Shown: positions 16,193-25,476, counted from the first letter of the stretch. The stretch is DNA of 64,000 nucleotides from Schaedlerella arabinosiphila (GCF_003885045.1 NZ_RHJS01000002.1:2728001-2792000), one strand, 5' to 3'. Numbers and translations are program-made. The notes: generated by a model from the sequence alone, not told the origin.

Positions 16193-16696
16193 TTGGAATT
16201 AAAAAATAGAAAGGCTGATGATATGTGCTATAAGAGAATACGTTTCCATTTCCTTTCAATAAGTGTTTTGATATTTAGTTTGACACTTGCAGGGTGTTCA
16301 AAAGATGAAATCTTAGATCAGTATAATAGTATTGTCCAAATAGCCGGAAATGCAGCACTCACAAGCGATTTTTCACTTAAAGGAAATCGGACATATGGGG
16401 AAGATTGCTATACCGGGACGTATACGGCAGATTATAAAGATTTTTCTAAAATAGAATATCTCTTTGGCGGAACTTCTATTAAGCGCGAAAATGGCAAAGA
16501 TATTTCTGTTTCCTGTGACTTGGAAATTACCGAGGGAACAGCGCAAGTGTTTTGGGTTTCTGGCAGTGATGATCCGATAATCCTGCTTGAAGCAACTGGC
16601 AGCTATTCCGAAACAATAACATTGCCGGAAGGCGGAAACTATATTGGCGTTATTGGAAACAACTTTACAGGGCATTTAGAAATGAATATAGAATAG
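16193..16696 (+). CDS. Lipoprotein of the resistance cassette
   Basis: A TTG start with GGGAGG eight bases upstream gives 167 residues; an internal ATG at 16223 would give 157. The signal ends FSLTLAGCSKDE, a clear lipobox with Cys at about residue 35. The mature part is a small beta-rich domain ('YTGTYTADYKDFS', 'SGSYSETITLPEGGNYIGVIGN'; first motif reads CYTGTYTADYKDFS). It is the last gene of the cassette and is probably exported as a membrane-anchored immunity or sensing accessory. No family name recognised. Confidence 0.75.
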   Translation: MELKNRKADDMCYKRIRFHFLSISVLIFSLTLAGCSKDEILDQYNSIVQIAGNAALTSDFSLKGNRTYGEDCYTGTYTADYKDFSKIEYLFGGTSIKRENGKDISVSCDLEITEGTAQVFWVSGSDDPIILLEATGSYSETITLPEGGNYIGVIGNNFTGHLEMNIE

Positions 16697-16719
16697 TAAT
16701 CTGCCGGACGACGGCAAAA

Positions 16720-16756
16720 AAAGCCCTGAAGCATACCTGCCTCAGAGCTTTCTTTT
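16720..16756. terminator. Bidirectional terminator between lipoprotein and hybrid kinase
   Basis: A 14-bp stem with two mismatches (AAAGCCCTGAAGCA / TGCCTCAGAGCTTT), flanked by A7 on the left and CTTTTA on the right. It serves the convergent genes on both sides. Confidence 0.75.
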
Positions 16757-16794
16757 ACTTCTATTCTATTTTATAAGCTTTCCGCCGCATAACC

Positions 16795-19509
16795 TTACTC
16801 CGCTTTTTCTTCGGTCTGCGAATCTGCCTTTGAAGCCTGTGAAAAAGAGATCTCCACATCGTTTTTCTTCATAAACAGCAGGCCGAAGGAGCCCGGGCCG
16901 CAGTTGCTGGCAACCGCGGAGGATGCCTTCTGCAGGTAAACCCGCTCGAACGGGCAGTACTGCCGCACCAGTTCCTGAATATACTCCAGTCTCTTCTCAT
17001 CCATCCCGGAATAGGTGATAAAGAGGACGCGCCGGTCCACGCTTCTGGAATCCCGGAAGACCCTTCGGACGTAGCTTTTCGCGACCCGCGCAAAGTCTCC
17101 CACTCCCAGTCCGCCCACCGTCATCTTGCTCTTGCGGAGCACGATGATCGGATGCAACAGCAGCGCGTCGCAGAGAACATGAATCCTTTTCGGCAGCCTC
17201 CCTGACTGGCTCATCATATCCGTACTGTCGATGATAAATGCCGAAGAAATATAGTTTCTGAGCCTTTTCACAGTCCTCACGATCTCAGACTTCGGCACAT
17301 GGTTCTCCGCCAGATGGGCGGCATAAAGCACCGCCAATCCCATACTGCTGGAAAGATGTCCGGAATCAATCACCGTAACATTTTCAAAGGACTTGGCAGC
17401 TTCCAGGGCATTATTGTAACCCTCGCTGACATGCTTGGCCATTGTGATATGTATGATGTTCTGGGCTTCGGTCAGTTTTTCAGCAAAGAACCGCTCATAA
17501 TCCTCCACATCCGGCGGCTGGGAAAATCCTTTCTGCCCCTCTGCCATATACATCAGCAGTTCATCCGCCCTCAGTTCCAGCTCATCCAGAAACCGTCCCT
17601 GATCCGTGCAGACGTAGTAGGGGCATACGGCAATGCCGAACTCCTTGAGCAGAGATTCCGGAAGGTCGCATACGCTGTCCGTCGTGATCATGACTGAAAG
17701 CCGCTTTGCGTGTTCAAAGATCAGAACGTCCTTCCCGATCTCCGACTCCTTGGCATCTTCGCTCAACTTTACCAGTTCCTTGGGCAGGATACTCAACACA
17801 GCCGCCTCAAGCAGCGCGCCGCTGACAGGCTTTGCCAGGTAGCCGCTGAACCCTTCTTTCCTGTATAGAAGCTGATTGTCGCTGCCTGCGTTGGCCGTCA
17901 GCGCGATCACCGGCACATCCTGGCACAGTCCCCCAGGCTGCGTGCGCAGCGCATGGAAACACTGGATTCCATCCATCTCCGGCATCAGATGGTCCATCAA
18001 AATTCCGTCGTAATACTGATTCTGTGTCAGACTCAGACATTCCGCACCGCTTGACGCCGTATGGATCTGAATCTTTGTCGCAGAGAGCAGCTTACGCACC
18101 ACAACAAGGTTCATGTCGTTATCATCCACCACGAGTATATGGGCGTCCGGTGCCTCGAAACTCTGCCGGTACTGCTCCGTATCATGGCTTTTTACACGGG
18201 AGTCCAACGTAAATGTCCCCAGCTCCTCATTGTCAATGATGTCCTGCTCCAGCATGACGATAAATGTGGAGCCCTTGGTATACACGCTGTTGACGCTGAT
18301 CTCGCCGCCCATTAGCTGCACCAGCTGCTGGACGATACTGAGCCCCAGCCCTGTTCCTTCAATATGGCGGTTCTTTTCTTCATCCACCCTCCGGAACGCA
18401 TTGAAAATATATGGGATATTTTCTTTTTTCACCCCCTGCCCGGTATCCTCCACGGAATACCAGACACGCACCCGGTTCAGCCCCATGCGCTCACACCGGA
18501 TGGATAGTGTGACGGAGCCCTCGCCCGTATACTTCACGGCATTGTTCAGCAGGTTGATCAGAACCTGCTTGATGCGCACCTCGTCGCCGCAAAGCATGCT
18601 TGGAATCGAAGGATCCACGTGGAGACGGAAATCCAGCCCTTTTTCCTTGGCCTTGATCCATATCATGTTGACGATTTCTGACAAAAGCTTCCCTGTCTCA
18701 TAGGAAACATTTACAATCTCCATTTTTCCGGATTTGATCTTGGACAGATCCAGAATATCGTTGATCAGCGTAAGCAGCATTTTGCTGGCCCCCTGGATAT
18801 TCCTTGCGTTCTCGGCAACCTCGTCCGAAATGTCTCCCCGCAGGATGATCTCATTCAATCCGATGATCGAGTTGATGGGGGTACGGATCTCATGGCTCAT
18901 GCTGGAGAAAAAGTGGTTCTCCGCCCTGTTCAATTCCTCAATCTCTTTTTTCTGCTGCTTAGCCAGTTCATTTTCCTCTTCATACATCCGGTTCAGAAAC
19001 ATCAGCAGCACGCTGGTCAGCAGCCCCACCATGATCACGGAATTGGCTGAATCAAAAAACGAATGCCTCGGCGTATTGCGCGCCACAGTGTGTGGAAAAT
19101 AAAATGCAATATAGTAGCACAAAAGCGTCTCTGCCGTACAAAAGAGGAAAAACGCTGCCTTCCGCCTTCCCTCCAGGGTAATGCTTATATAAATGAAGCA
19201 GAGCACGAACCATTCCGGCATGCCGCTGTAAAACCCGCCTGCCGTGAAAAAACTAACCGGGAACAGTATTAGGAGCATCACCGCAATGGCTGTTGCCCCC
19301 CCATTGATGCATTCCTTCCGGATGCTGTACTTCACGATCATTGCCATAATGACGAGACTGACCGCCAGCAGCAGCCAATTTACAATATTCCTGCCCATGG
19401 GCAGTATAAAAAACAATGCAAGCATACTAATGCCTGAAACCACACGGAACATGCGCTCCCGCAGGCTGATCCTGTGGTCAAAGATGAGTTCAAACCATTT
19501 TTTGATCAC
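16795..19509 (-). CDS. Hybrid histidine kinase - receiver - DegV fusion
   Basis: A 904-residue single frame from a GTG at 19507-19509 with AAGGAGG nine bases upstream. An N-terminal membrane module of about six spans (residues 25-185) leads to a coiled coil, HisKA with SSMSHEIRTPINSIIG (His about 206), HATPase with EDTGQGVKK and GTGLGLSIV, and a receiver domain (about 457-575) with ILVVDDNDMN, phospho-Asp in ILMDHLMPEMDG and Lys in LAKP. Residues about 605-895 are a DegV/EDD fatty-acid-binding domain: MITTDSVCDLPESLL at its start, 'VTVIDSGHLSSSMGL' with the lipid-contacting Ser, 'STDMMSQSGRLPK' and the terminal CGPGSFGLLFM. DegV (FakB) proteins bind fatty acids. A lipid-gated or lipid-directed phosphorelay is inferred. 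I know of no characterised protein with this order. Confidence 0.88.
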   Translation of the reverse strand: MIKKWFELIFDHRISLRERMFRVVSGISMLALFFILPMGRNIVNWLLLAVSLVIMAMIVKYSIRKECINGGATAIAVMLLILFPVSFFTAGGFYSGMPEWFVLCFIYISITLEGRRKAAFFLFCTAETLLCYYIAFYFPHTVARNTPRHSFFDSANSVIMVGLLTSVLLMFLNRMYEEENELAKQQKKEIEELNRAENHFFSSMSHEIRTPINSIIGLNEIILRGDISDEVAENARNIQGASKMLLTLINDILDLSKIKSGKMEIVNVSYETGKLLSEIVNMIWIKAKEKGLDFRLHVDPSIPSMLCGDEVRIKQVLINLLNNAVKYTGEGSVTLSIRCERMGLNRVRVWYSVEDTGQGVKKENIPYIFNAFRRVDEEKNRHIEGTGLGLSIVQQLVQLMGGEISVNSVYTKGSTFIVMLEQDIIDNEELGTFTLDSRVKSHDTEQYRQSFEAPDAHILVVDDNDMNLVVVRKLLSATKIQIHTASSGAECLSLTQNQYYDGILMDHLMPEMDGIQCFHALRTQPGGLCQDVPVIALTANAGSDNQLLYRKEGFSGYLAKPVSGALLEAAVLSILPKELVKLSEDAKESEIGKDVLIFEHAKRLSVMITTDSVCDLPESLLKEFGIAVCPYYVCTDQGRFLDELELRADELLMYMAEGQKGFSQPPDVEDYERFFAEKLTEAQNIIHITMAKHVSEGYNNALEAAKSFENVTVIDSGHLSSSMGLAVLYAAHLAENHVPKSEIVRTVKRLRNYISSAFIIDSTDMMSQSGRLPKRIHVLCDALLLHPIIVLRKSKMTVGGLGVGDFARVAKSYVRRVFRDSRSVDRRVLFITYSGMDEKRLEYIQELVRQYCPFERVYLQKASSAVASNCGPGSFGLLFMKKNDVEISFSQASKADSQTEEKAE

Positions 19510-19574
19510 GCAGTGTTTCCTCCTTTTCATAAGCTTGCGGCCGCATCCGCAGGGCACAAAACATCTTCAAAATT

Positions 19575-22178
19575 CTATAATCCGGCAATACTTTCGCAGA
19601 CCTCCTCATACATGCGCAGAAGCCCCGGGTGATTCTGCCGGATATATTCTATGTCTTCCTTCTTCCCTGCATGTTCCAGCTTCTTCGCATATTCCGAGAG
19701 CTCCTCCGCACCGATGGTCAGCGACGTACTTTTCAGCGCATGCACTTTGACCGCATAGTCCGTCCAGTTTTCTGCCTCATACAATGCAATGATCTCGTCC
19801 CTCTTCTCTTCACTCTGCCCGGAAAACATCCGCAGCATTTCCAGATAAAACTCTTCCTCTCCGCAGCAGTAATCCAGCCCCATCCCTACGTTAATGCCGG
19901 CCTCCGCAAGACGGGCCAAAGGCAGGGAGGATTCCCCTGATGGTACGGTCACTTCCGGTTCGGCTTCTGCCGGTATAAATTCTGCCGATCCGTCTGCCGC
20001 CGGTACTCCGGTATCTGAAAATACCTCCTCTTCGGGCCGCTTCTCTTCATCCTTTGAAACCTCTTCCTGATGTTTTATCCCTTCCGGCAATCCTTCCTGT
20101 TTTGCCGGCTCCGAGCCGTAGTGTATGCAGTGCTTGGGCAGCACCCTGCGCAGCACCCGCTCCAGAACCGCCCGTTCGATAGGCTTTGGAATAAATTCTG
20201 TGAAGCCCTCGTTTCGGAACATCTCCCGGGCGCCGCTGATGGTGTTGGCAGTCAGGGCAATCACCGGAAGATCCTGATAGATCCCATTGTTGATCTCACG
20301 GATGCGGCGCAGTGTCTCCACCCCGTCAAATCCGGGCATCATATGATCCAGAAATACGATGTTGTAGGAATTTGCGGCGCACCGTCCCACCGCTTCTTTT
20401 CCGCTGAGGCAGGTATCCACCTGTATCCCATAACTGCCCAGAACGCCCTTTGCCACCACAAGGTTCATCTCCTCGTCGTCGACAGCCAGGGCCCGGACTC
20501 CTGAACAGGTAAAGGGTCTGCGGCCTGCGGCCTGGGCTTCCTCAAATCCATATTCCTTCACTTCGCCGTTGAGCAGGTTTACGACAGAGAGCGCGGAAAA
20601 TGGTTTGTGGATTACAAGCAGTCTGCTCTCCCTGCTCAGAACAAATTCCCTCTCCGCGATCACCACTACCCGGTACGTATCTGCCAGCTCTTCATAATAA
20701 GAACGGTTCTCCTCATATTCGGCCTGGGCGATGAATATGTGAGTCAGCTTAAAGGAGCGCTGCAGCTTGAGCAGCCCTTCAAAATTGTGGGCCTGATAAC
20801 CCTCAATGCCAAGCCCTCCCACCAGATGCAGGATCAGCTTGTCATAAAAGCGCCGTACTTCATCGCAGCTATATTTTTCCGGTCTGAAATAGCAGGCGAT
20901 GCAAAACTGGTCCGCATTATCCAGCACGATGCAGGGTGTGTCAGACGCTACCCCCTGGGGAATGGTGATGTGTGCCTGAAGCCCCTGCTGTCCCTTGCTC
21001 TCAAAATGGACAAACCCGCCCATCGACTGAAGAAGTCCCCGCGCAATGGGAATCCCCAATCCAAGGCCGCCCGCAAACCGACTGCTTCCGGAGTCTGCCT
21101 GGTAAAAATCATCATACATCTGGGAAAGCTGGGAAACGGTCATGCCGATGCCTGTATCGTATATGTCGATCAGCATGTTGATGCCGTAATCCTCCTTCCG
21201 GTATTCGATACAGACATTGATTCCGCCTTCTTCCGTAAACTTAATAGAGTTTTCCAGCAATATTTTCAGTACATGCGAAATCTTTTCGGCGTCCCCGATC
21301 AGCACCGCCGGCATATCGGGATTGATATCAAACACCATTTCCAACTGGTGCCTGCTGTTCTGCATTGCCGCCATCGTGATCACGTCGTTGAGCACGGAAG
21401 TGATCATATATTCTTCCTTTGCCGGTGTCAGCGTCCCTTCTACGATCTCCGTGTAGTCCAGCATATTATTGATCTGGTTGGACAGCCGCTTGCCCGCCAT
21501 CTGTATGGACTGCATATCCGTCCGGATCTCAGGGGAAATGTCCTTCTCCATGGCCACCTCGCTGATTCCGAGCACCATGTTGATGGGCGTACGCAGCTCA
21601 TGAGACACATTGGATAAAAAAACTGCGTTCTGCCGCCCCGATATCTCCAACTGCGCAAATGCGCTGTCAAATTTTTGCCTCTCCATCCGCCTTCTGTAGA
21701 TCCGGTATCTCGCAATCTCCACCGCGCCGGCCGTCACTGCGACACCGATCCCCAGGCGCATCATTTCCCGGAATCCCATGTTATAATGGATGGTGTGAAG
21801 AACCAGGAAATGGTACAGCAATACTATGGAATACAAGCCGGCTGTCATATACAGCAGCCGGTTTCTGTCCAGCAGTGAAAAAATAAAGATCATGATGCAG
21901 GCCACGGCAGGTATATCAAAAAGACTCTCTGTATGTACTCCAAAGAAAAAAAATTCAACCAGCATCAGACTTGCACAGAGATATTCGTATAACATCCCCC
22001 TGCTAAATCTTCCGATATGAAGGCACCACACGCCGAAACTTCCGAACGCGATCACCGGAACCATCCACTGTTCCCATGACATCACAATTGTAACCAATAT
22101 CAGCATGACGCTGAACGCGCTGACAATGCCTGCCAGAAGCAGGTGTATACTTGTCTGCCCTTCTTCCCTCATACTCAA
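19575..22178 (-). CDS. BarA-like hybrid histidine kinase with receiver and Hpt
   Basis: An 867-residue membrane kinase. Six or so spans (10-160) are followed by HisKA with SNVSHELRTPINMVLG (His 193), HATPase with DIYDTGIGM and GLGLGIPIA, a degenerate receiver-like segment (about 415-535) lacking a phospho-Asp, a true receiver (about 568-685) with LAVDDEEMN, VFLDHMMPGFDG and PKP, an acidic linker, and an Hpt domain at the end with VHALKSTSLTIGA. A four-step phosphorelay within one chain is expected, needing an external response regulator. The TTG start overlaps the receiver stump before it (TTGA); ATG 22172 is an alternative. It lies 65 bases upstream of the DegV kinase and may be cotranscribed with it. 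Confidence 0.9.
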   Translation of the reverse strand: MSMREEGQTSIHLLLAGIVSAFSVMLILVTIVMSWEQWMVPVIAFGSFGVWCLHIGRFSRGMLYEYLCASLMLVEFFFFGVHTESLFDIPAVACIMIFIFSLLDRNRLLYMTAGLYSIVLLYHFLVLHTIHYNMGFREMMRLGIGVAVTAGAVEIARYRIYRRRMERQKFDSAFAQLEISGRQNAVFLSNVSHELRTPINMVLGISEVAMEKDISPEIRTDMQSIQMAGKRLSNQINNMLDYTEIVEGTLTPAKEEYMITSVLNDVITMAAMQNSRHQLEMVFDINPDMPAVLIGDAEKISHVLKILLENSIKFTEEGGINVCIEYRKEDYGINMLIDIYDTGIGMTVSQLSQMYDDFYQADSGSSRFAGGLGLGIPIARGLLQSMGGFVHFESKGQQGLQAHITIPQGVASDTPCIVLDNADQFCIACYFRPEKYSCDEVRRFYDKLILHLVGGLGIEGYQAHNFEGLLKLQRSFKLTHIFIAQAEYEENRSYYEELADTYRVVVIAEREFVLSRESRLLVIHKPFSALSVVNLLNGEVKEYGFEEAQAAGRRPFTCSGVRALAVDDEEMNLVVAKGVLGSYGIQVDTCLSGKEAVGRCAANSYNIVFLDHMMPGFDGVETLRRIREINNGIYQDLPVIALTANTISGAREMFRNEGFTEFIPKPIERAVLERVLRRVLPKHCIHYGSEPAKQEGLPEGIKHQEEVSKDEEKRPEEEVFSDTGVPAADGSAEFIPAEAEPEVTVPSGESSLPLARLAEAGINVGMGLDYCCGEEEFYLEMLRMFSGQSEEKRDEIIALYEAENWTDYAVKVHALKSTSLTIGAEELSEYAKKLEHAGKKEDIEYIRQNHPGLLRMYEEVCESIAGL

Positions 22179-22306
22179 CCAAGCTCCTTTGCAATTCGTC
22201 TCAATAATTCCCGCGGGTAAAACGGTTTTTTCAGATAGTTGACTGCTCCCAGCCGGATCGCGCTCATTACATTGTCGTCGTCTACTACTAAAATCCGTCT
22301 TTCCAT
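22175..22306 (-). pseudogene. Receiver-domain stump with internal deletion
   Basis: From the ATG at 22304-22306 the frame encodes 43 residues: MERRILVVDDDNVM, which has the acidic pocket of a receiver, joined directly to SAIRLGAVNYLKKPFYPREL, which has the conserved Lys-Pro. About 55-60 residues between them, including the phosphorylated Asp, are missing in frame. It cannot take up phosphate. Its stop overlaps the start of the BarA-like kinase, so a complete response regulator probably once led this operon. A longer reading from 22459 has no ribosome site and is unlikely. Confidence 0.75.
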
Positions 22307-22476
22307 ACCGCAGTCTTCGGTTCCGCTTTTGGAGATCCTCCCGATCCCCGTAAGCTTTATTTTAAAACAGGATGCAGATAAAATCAAGTAAAACGGCGCT
22401 GTACGGCATGTTTTTACTTCTTTTTTTCTGCTGTCCTGGGTTCCTTTAAATAGTGTCATTGAGCGTGTAGCGAAAT

Positions 22477-22535
22477 AAAAGGGCCGTCGGAAAACAAGCT
22501 GTTCAGCAGTTCAGCTATTTTCCGACAGCCCTTTT
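22477..22535. terminator. Strong terminator hairpin
   Basis: AAAAGGGC-C-GTCGGAAAA pairs with TTTTCCGAC-A-GCCCTTTTT across about 23 bases. T-runs are present in both directions. It ends the MCP-FMN lipoprotein-acetyltransferase stump transcript on minus. Confidence 0.85.
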
Positions 22536-22690
22536 TATATCATTTTCAAAAGCTCTGCGCGCTCATCCATGGCCTCCGGCGGCAGGCTGTTAAACTGATT
22601 CACAAGGCTTTTGGCGCGGGCCTGCAGAGCCATATTTTCTTCTTCGTTGCCCCAGAGATATCCTTTTTTCATTTTTTCCTGTTCTGTCAT
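22535..22690 (-). pseudogene. Maltose/galactoside O-acetyltransferase, 5' fragment
   Basis: An ATG preceded by GGAGG seven bases upstream opens 51 codons starting MTEQEKMKKGYLWGNEEE and ending SLPPEAMDERAELLKMI, followed by a stop. This is the N-terminal Mac domain that precedes the left-handed beta-helix of maltose acetyltransferases (normally about 185-200 residues). The catalytic hexapeptide-repeat part is gone. The stop lies in the terminator stem. It follows the FMN-binding lipoprotein by 15 bases. Confidence 0.75.
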
Positions 22691-22705
22691 TTCGTACCTC
22701 CGTTC

Positions 22706-23146
22706 TTAATGTAACGTATCCACTAACGCAATACCGGAATCTCCCTTCCTGGCCTGTTCCAGCACGGCTGCGGACAGCTTCTGGAAAGACCCGTACGAGG
22801 AGGATGCGCCGGAAATGGCGTCAATCCCGTCCGCATTCTGATCCTCCAAAAGCTGGCCGGCATAGTAGCGTGTATATGCATTGGGATAGGTCCCGTTGGA
22901 GTGAAGCATCGTCTGCATATAGGCGTTATCCCAGCTTTTGATGAATCCGCTGGCATTCTCGGCGTTGTACTCCACTGAGACAATGCTCCCTTCTTTGACC
23001 ATGATCGTGATATATTCTTTCCAGCCATGACTGAACTCGGCCGCCTGAGCCGTATAGTAGCCGTCCTGGAGCTCCGTTTTATCTCCGCAGGCTGTCAAAA
23101 GCGCCATCATCAGGCCAACCAGAATCAGACTTCTTATCCGTTTCAT
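22706..23146 (-). CDS. FMN-binding lipoprotein
   Basis: A 146-residue exported protein. The signal [21 protein letters not shown] ends in the lipobox LTAC (Cys 20). The mature part is an FMN-binding domain with [13 protein letters not shown] near residue 112, matching the D-x-x-(S/T)-G-A-(S/T) motif where FMN is attached covalently through a phosphoester. Such domains move electrons in RnfG/NqrC and in PplA-like extracellular electron transfer. Its start overlaps the stop of the chemoreceptor gene (ATGA), so the two are translationally coupled. No ApbE-type flavin transferase is in the window. A redox-sensing partnership with the receptor is inferred. Confidence 0.85.
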   Translation of the reverse strand: MKRIRSLILVGLMMALLTACGDKTELQDGYYTAQAAEFSHGWKEYITIMVKEGSIVSVEYNAENASGFIKSWDNAYMQTMLHSNGTYPNAYTRYYAGQLLEDQNADGIDAISGASSSYGSFQKLSAAVLEQARKGDSGIALVDTLH

Positions 23147-25176
23147 CTATCACGTTCCTCCTTCAAAACAAATTTTCTCACCTGGGCCTGGAGGGCCTCC
23201 GCCTCCTTCGCCAGCATTCCGCTGGACTGCTCCGTTCCGCCGGCGTTCTGCAGATTCCGGTCCGCAATGGCTGAGATGGTCTCAATCCGCTCTTCCATCG
23301 TCGTCAGCGCGCTCTCCTGACCGTGCACTGCCGCAACCAGCCGATCCGAGATCTCATTGATCTGGTCAGAAACAGCGGAAATGGCATGGAGGGAGCCGGC
23401 AGTATCCGCGGTCAGCTCCACACCGTTCTGAATGATCGTCCTGGTGCTGCTTACCATGTTTGTAGCGTTCTGGGCGGCCTCGGCGCTTCTGGACGCCAAC
23501 TGCTTGACCTCATCCGCTACCACTGCGAATCCTTTTCCTGCCTCTCCTACCCGGGCAGCCTCTATGGATGCATTGATGGACAGGATGCTGGTCTGGAATG
23601 CGATGTCCTCAATGTCCTTGGCAATCTTTGTGATCTCCTGGGCATTGGCGCTGATATTGTCCATCGCACCGGAAAGCGTGGACATCCTCGTGTTGGCCTC
23701 CTGGACGCACTGCGCGATTTCTTCTGTTTTTGCACGGGTCTGCCCGCTGCTCTCGGCAACGCTGGACAGCCGCTCCTTCACATTGGATACCTCCTGAACC
23801 AGCGCCTCCGCAGAAAGGTTCTGCTCCATGGACGCCTGGTGAAGCTGTCCGGACTGTCCGCTCAGTTCCTCGGACATATCCGCCAGCCGGGAAGCGGCAG
23901 CGCGGAAACCAAGGATCGTATCATTCAGCGACCGGATGATCGTATGAAGGCTTGACTGAATCAGCGTAAAATCTCCTTTATAATCCACCTGGGGCCAAAC
24001 CTGCAGATTGCCGCCCGCAATCTGGGTCAGTACCTGCTGGATATCGGATATGTAACGGTTGACGCTCCCTACGGTGGCATCCAGTGTCTGGGTCAGCACT
24101 TCCAGTTCATCTCCTGTAGAAACCTGGGCCACCTCGGTATGAAGATCCCCGTCGGACAATGAGATCATCCTGTCCGTCACCCCCTTCACCGGACGCGAAA
24201 TCGAACGCGCCAGGCGCAGTACTACCAAAATGGAAATCACAAGCACCGCCAGGGTAGAAAGGATTGCAACCAGCATCGCCCCGTTGATAAAATGGTTATA
24301 ATCCGACTTCGGAATCTGGATGACAAGGGACCACTGGGTTCCCCGGACCGGAGAAAATGCTACCAGCATATCCTCACCGTCAACCGGAAATTCTACGGCC
24401 CCCGTCTCACCGGTGGTTACACGGCTGATAGCCTCTTCATTGCCGCCGCTGAGCTGGGAAAGCGTACTCCCCGCCAGAACCAGCGACTGATCCGTATGTC
24501 CCGTGATGATCCCCTCCCGGTTCGTCATACATGCTTTTCCATGCCTGCCCAGATTGATACCGCTGATCACATCGTTCAGTGTGTCATATTTGTAAACGCC
24601 CGCCACATACAGAATGGTCTCCCCCTCTTCCTTCACCGGCATTCCCATCATTATGCCCAGCTTCTCCTGGAAGATGGTAGAGGAACTGGTGGTCAGGTTG
24701 TCTGTCTCCTGAAGCAGGGCAAAAAAACTTTCCTCCAGACTCTCCGGTGCGCCGTCAATCCCCTGAATGAGCCTGCCCTTCAGGTCATACAGGGCGATTG
24801 TATGGAGCTCATAGATCTCCGCGGCCTCCGTCAGGACTTCCATACGGCTTGCCCTGATCTTTTCTTCATCGCTCCCGGCTGCCTCAGCCCCGCCGTCGTC
24901 ACCGGCAGCGGGATTCATACGCGGGTCTCCTGCGATTGTCATCATCCGGTCCGCCAGCATATGGATGTTAGCCTCCACGGTTTTGGCGGACTGCCGCGCC
25001 ATAGGCTGCAGGCTGTCCAGCAGAATATTATTTGCCAGAGACTGCAGGGAAAGTGCCATAATCACGCCGCATATGATAACCAATGTCAAAATATTCAGTA
25101 TGGTGTTTTTCAATATCCTCCTATTAAGACTCCGTCCGATCCTCCGGCTATGGGAATCTGATTTCTTTCCGGTCAC
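23143..25176 (-). CDS. Methyl-accepting chemotaxis protein (Cache-type sensor)
   Basis: A 677-residue receptor from a GTG with AAAAGGAG ten bases upstream. TM1 is at about 25-47. A large extracytoplasmic domain (48-285) has a Cache-like layout with '[15 protein letters not shown]' and '[26 protein letters not shown]' segments (first nine: LYDLKGRLI). TM2 is at about 290-315, HAMP at 316-370, and the signalling domain ends with the hairpin tip [20 protein letters not shown] followed by [15 protein letters not shown]. There is no C-terminal pentapeptide for CheR tethering. It probably detects a small ligand and controls flagellar movement. The promoter region carries a flagellar-sigma-like site (25260-25284). 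Coupled to the FMN lipoprotein; divergent from a sugar ABC operon that may transport its ligand. Confidence 0.92.
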   Translation of the reverse strand: MTGKKSDSHSRRIGRSLNRRILKNTILNILTLVIICGVIMALSLQSLANNILLDSLQPMARQSAKTVEANIHMLADRMMTIAGDPRMNPAAGDDGGAEAAGSDEEKIRASRMEVLTEAAEIYELHTIALYDLKGRLIQGIDGAPESLEESFFALLQETDNLTTSSSTIFQEKLGIMMGMPVKEEGETILYVAGVYKYDTLNDVISGINLGRHGKACMTNREGIITGHTDQSLVLAGSTLSQLSGGNEEAISRVTTGETGAVEFPVDGEDMLVAFSPVRGTQWSLVIQIPKSDYNHFINGAMLVAILSTLAVLVISILVVLRLARSISRPVKGVTDRMISLSDGDLHTEVAQVSTGDELEVLTQTLDATVGSVNRYISDIQQVLTQIAGGNLQVWPQVDYKGDFTLIQSSLHTIIRSLNDTILGFRAAASRLADMSEELSGQSGQLHQASMEQNLSAEALVQEVSNVKERLSSVAESSGQTRAKTEEIAQCVQEANTRMSTLSGAMDNISANAQEITKIAKDIEDIAFQTSILSINASIEAARVGEAGKGFAVVADEVKQLASRSAEAAQNATNMVSSTRTIIQNGVELTADTAGSLHAISAVSDQINEISDRLVAAVHGQESALTTMEERIETISAIADRNLQNAGGTEQSSGMLAKEAEALQAQVRKFVLKEERDR

Positions 25177-25259
25177 GTTTTTCTCTCTCCTTTTCCTTTT
25201 AAATTCTAAAAATATACTATGAATGCCGCCTCCTCTTCCGATATAATTACAGCCTCATT

Positions 25260-25284
25260 TTATCGGCAGATGAAACGCGCTTTA
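25260..25284 (-). promoter_or_regulatory. Flagellar-sigma (sigma-28/sigma-D)-like promoter of the chemoreceptor
   Basis: On minus, GCCGATAA (25260-25267) equals the sigma-28 -10 consensus, and TAAA (25281-25284) lies 13 bases upstream; the optimum is about 15. It is 84 bases before the chemoreceptor start. Chemoreceptor genes are classical targets of this sigma factor. Confidence 0.55.
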
Positions 25285-25447
25285 TTGTTTAGTATATCAC
25301 AAATTTTATGGGAACGAAAGTGATTTTTGTGAAACGATCCGAGAAGTACCGCGGAAATTCTTAACCCCTCCTGACGAGTGTTTCAGGACTCGATTTTTAG
25401 TAAAAATGCACAATTTTTTCAAGTTTTCTTTTTTCGCTGCATAAATA

Positions 25448-25476
25448 TTGACCAATTTCATTTTACATGATATACT
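25448..25476 (+). promoter_or_regulatory. Sigma-A promoter of the sugar ABC operon
   Basis: TTGACC, 17 bases, TATACT; 45 bases upstream of the binding-protein start. Confidence 0.85.

Noticed and set aside
16112..16207. 31-codon frame between second permease and lipoprotein (MKKEFSIGIAVVVII...)
   Set aside because: No proper ribosome site at the right distance and it ends within the lipoprotein start; probably a remnant or chance frame.
20607..21617. 336-codon open frame on plus
   Set aside because: It lies opposite the BarA-like kinase, whose HisKA, HATPase and receiver motifs are intact; the plus frame has no domain or ribosome site.
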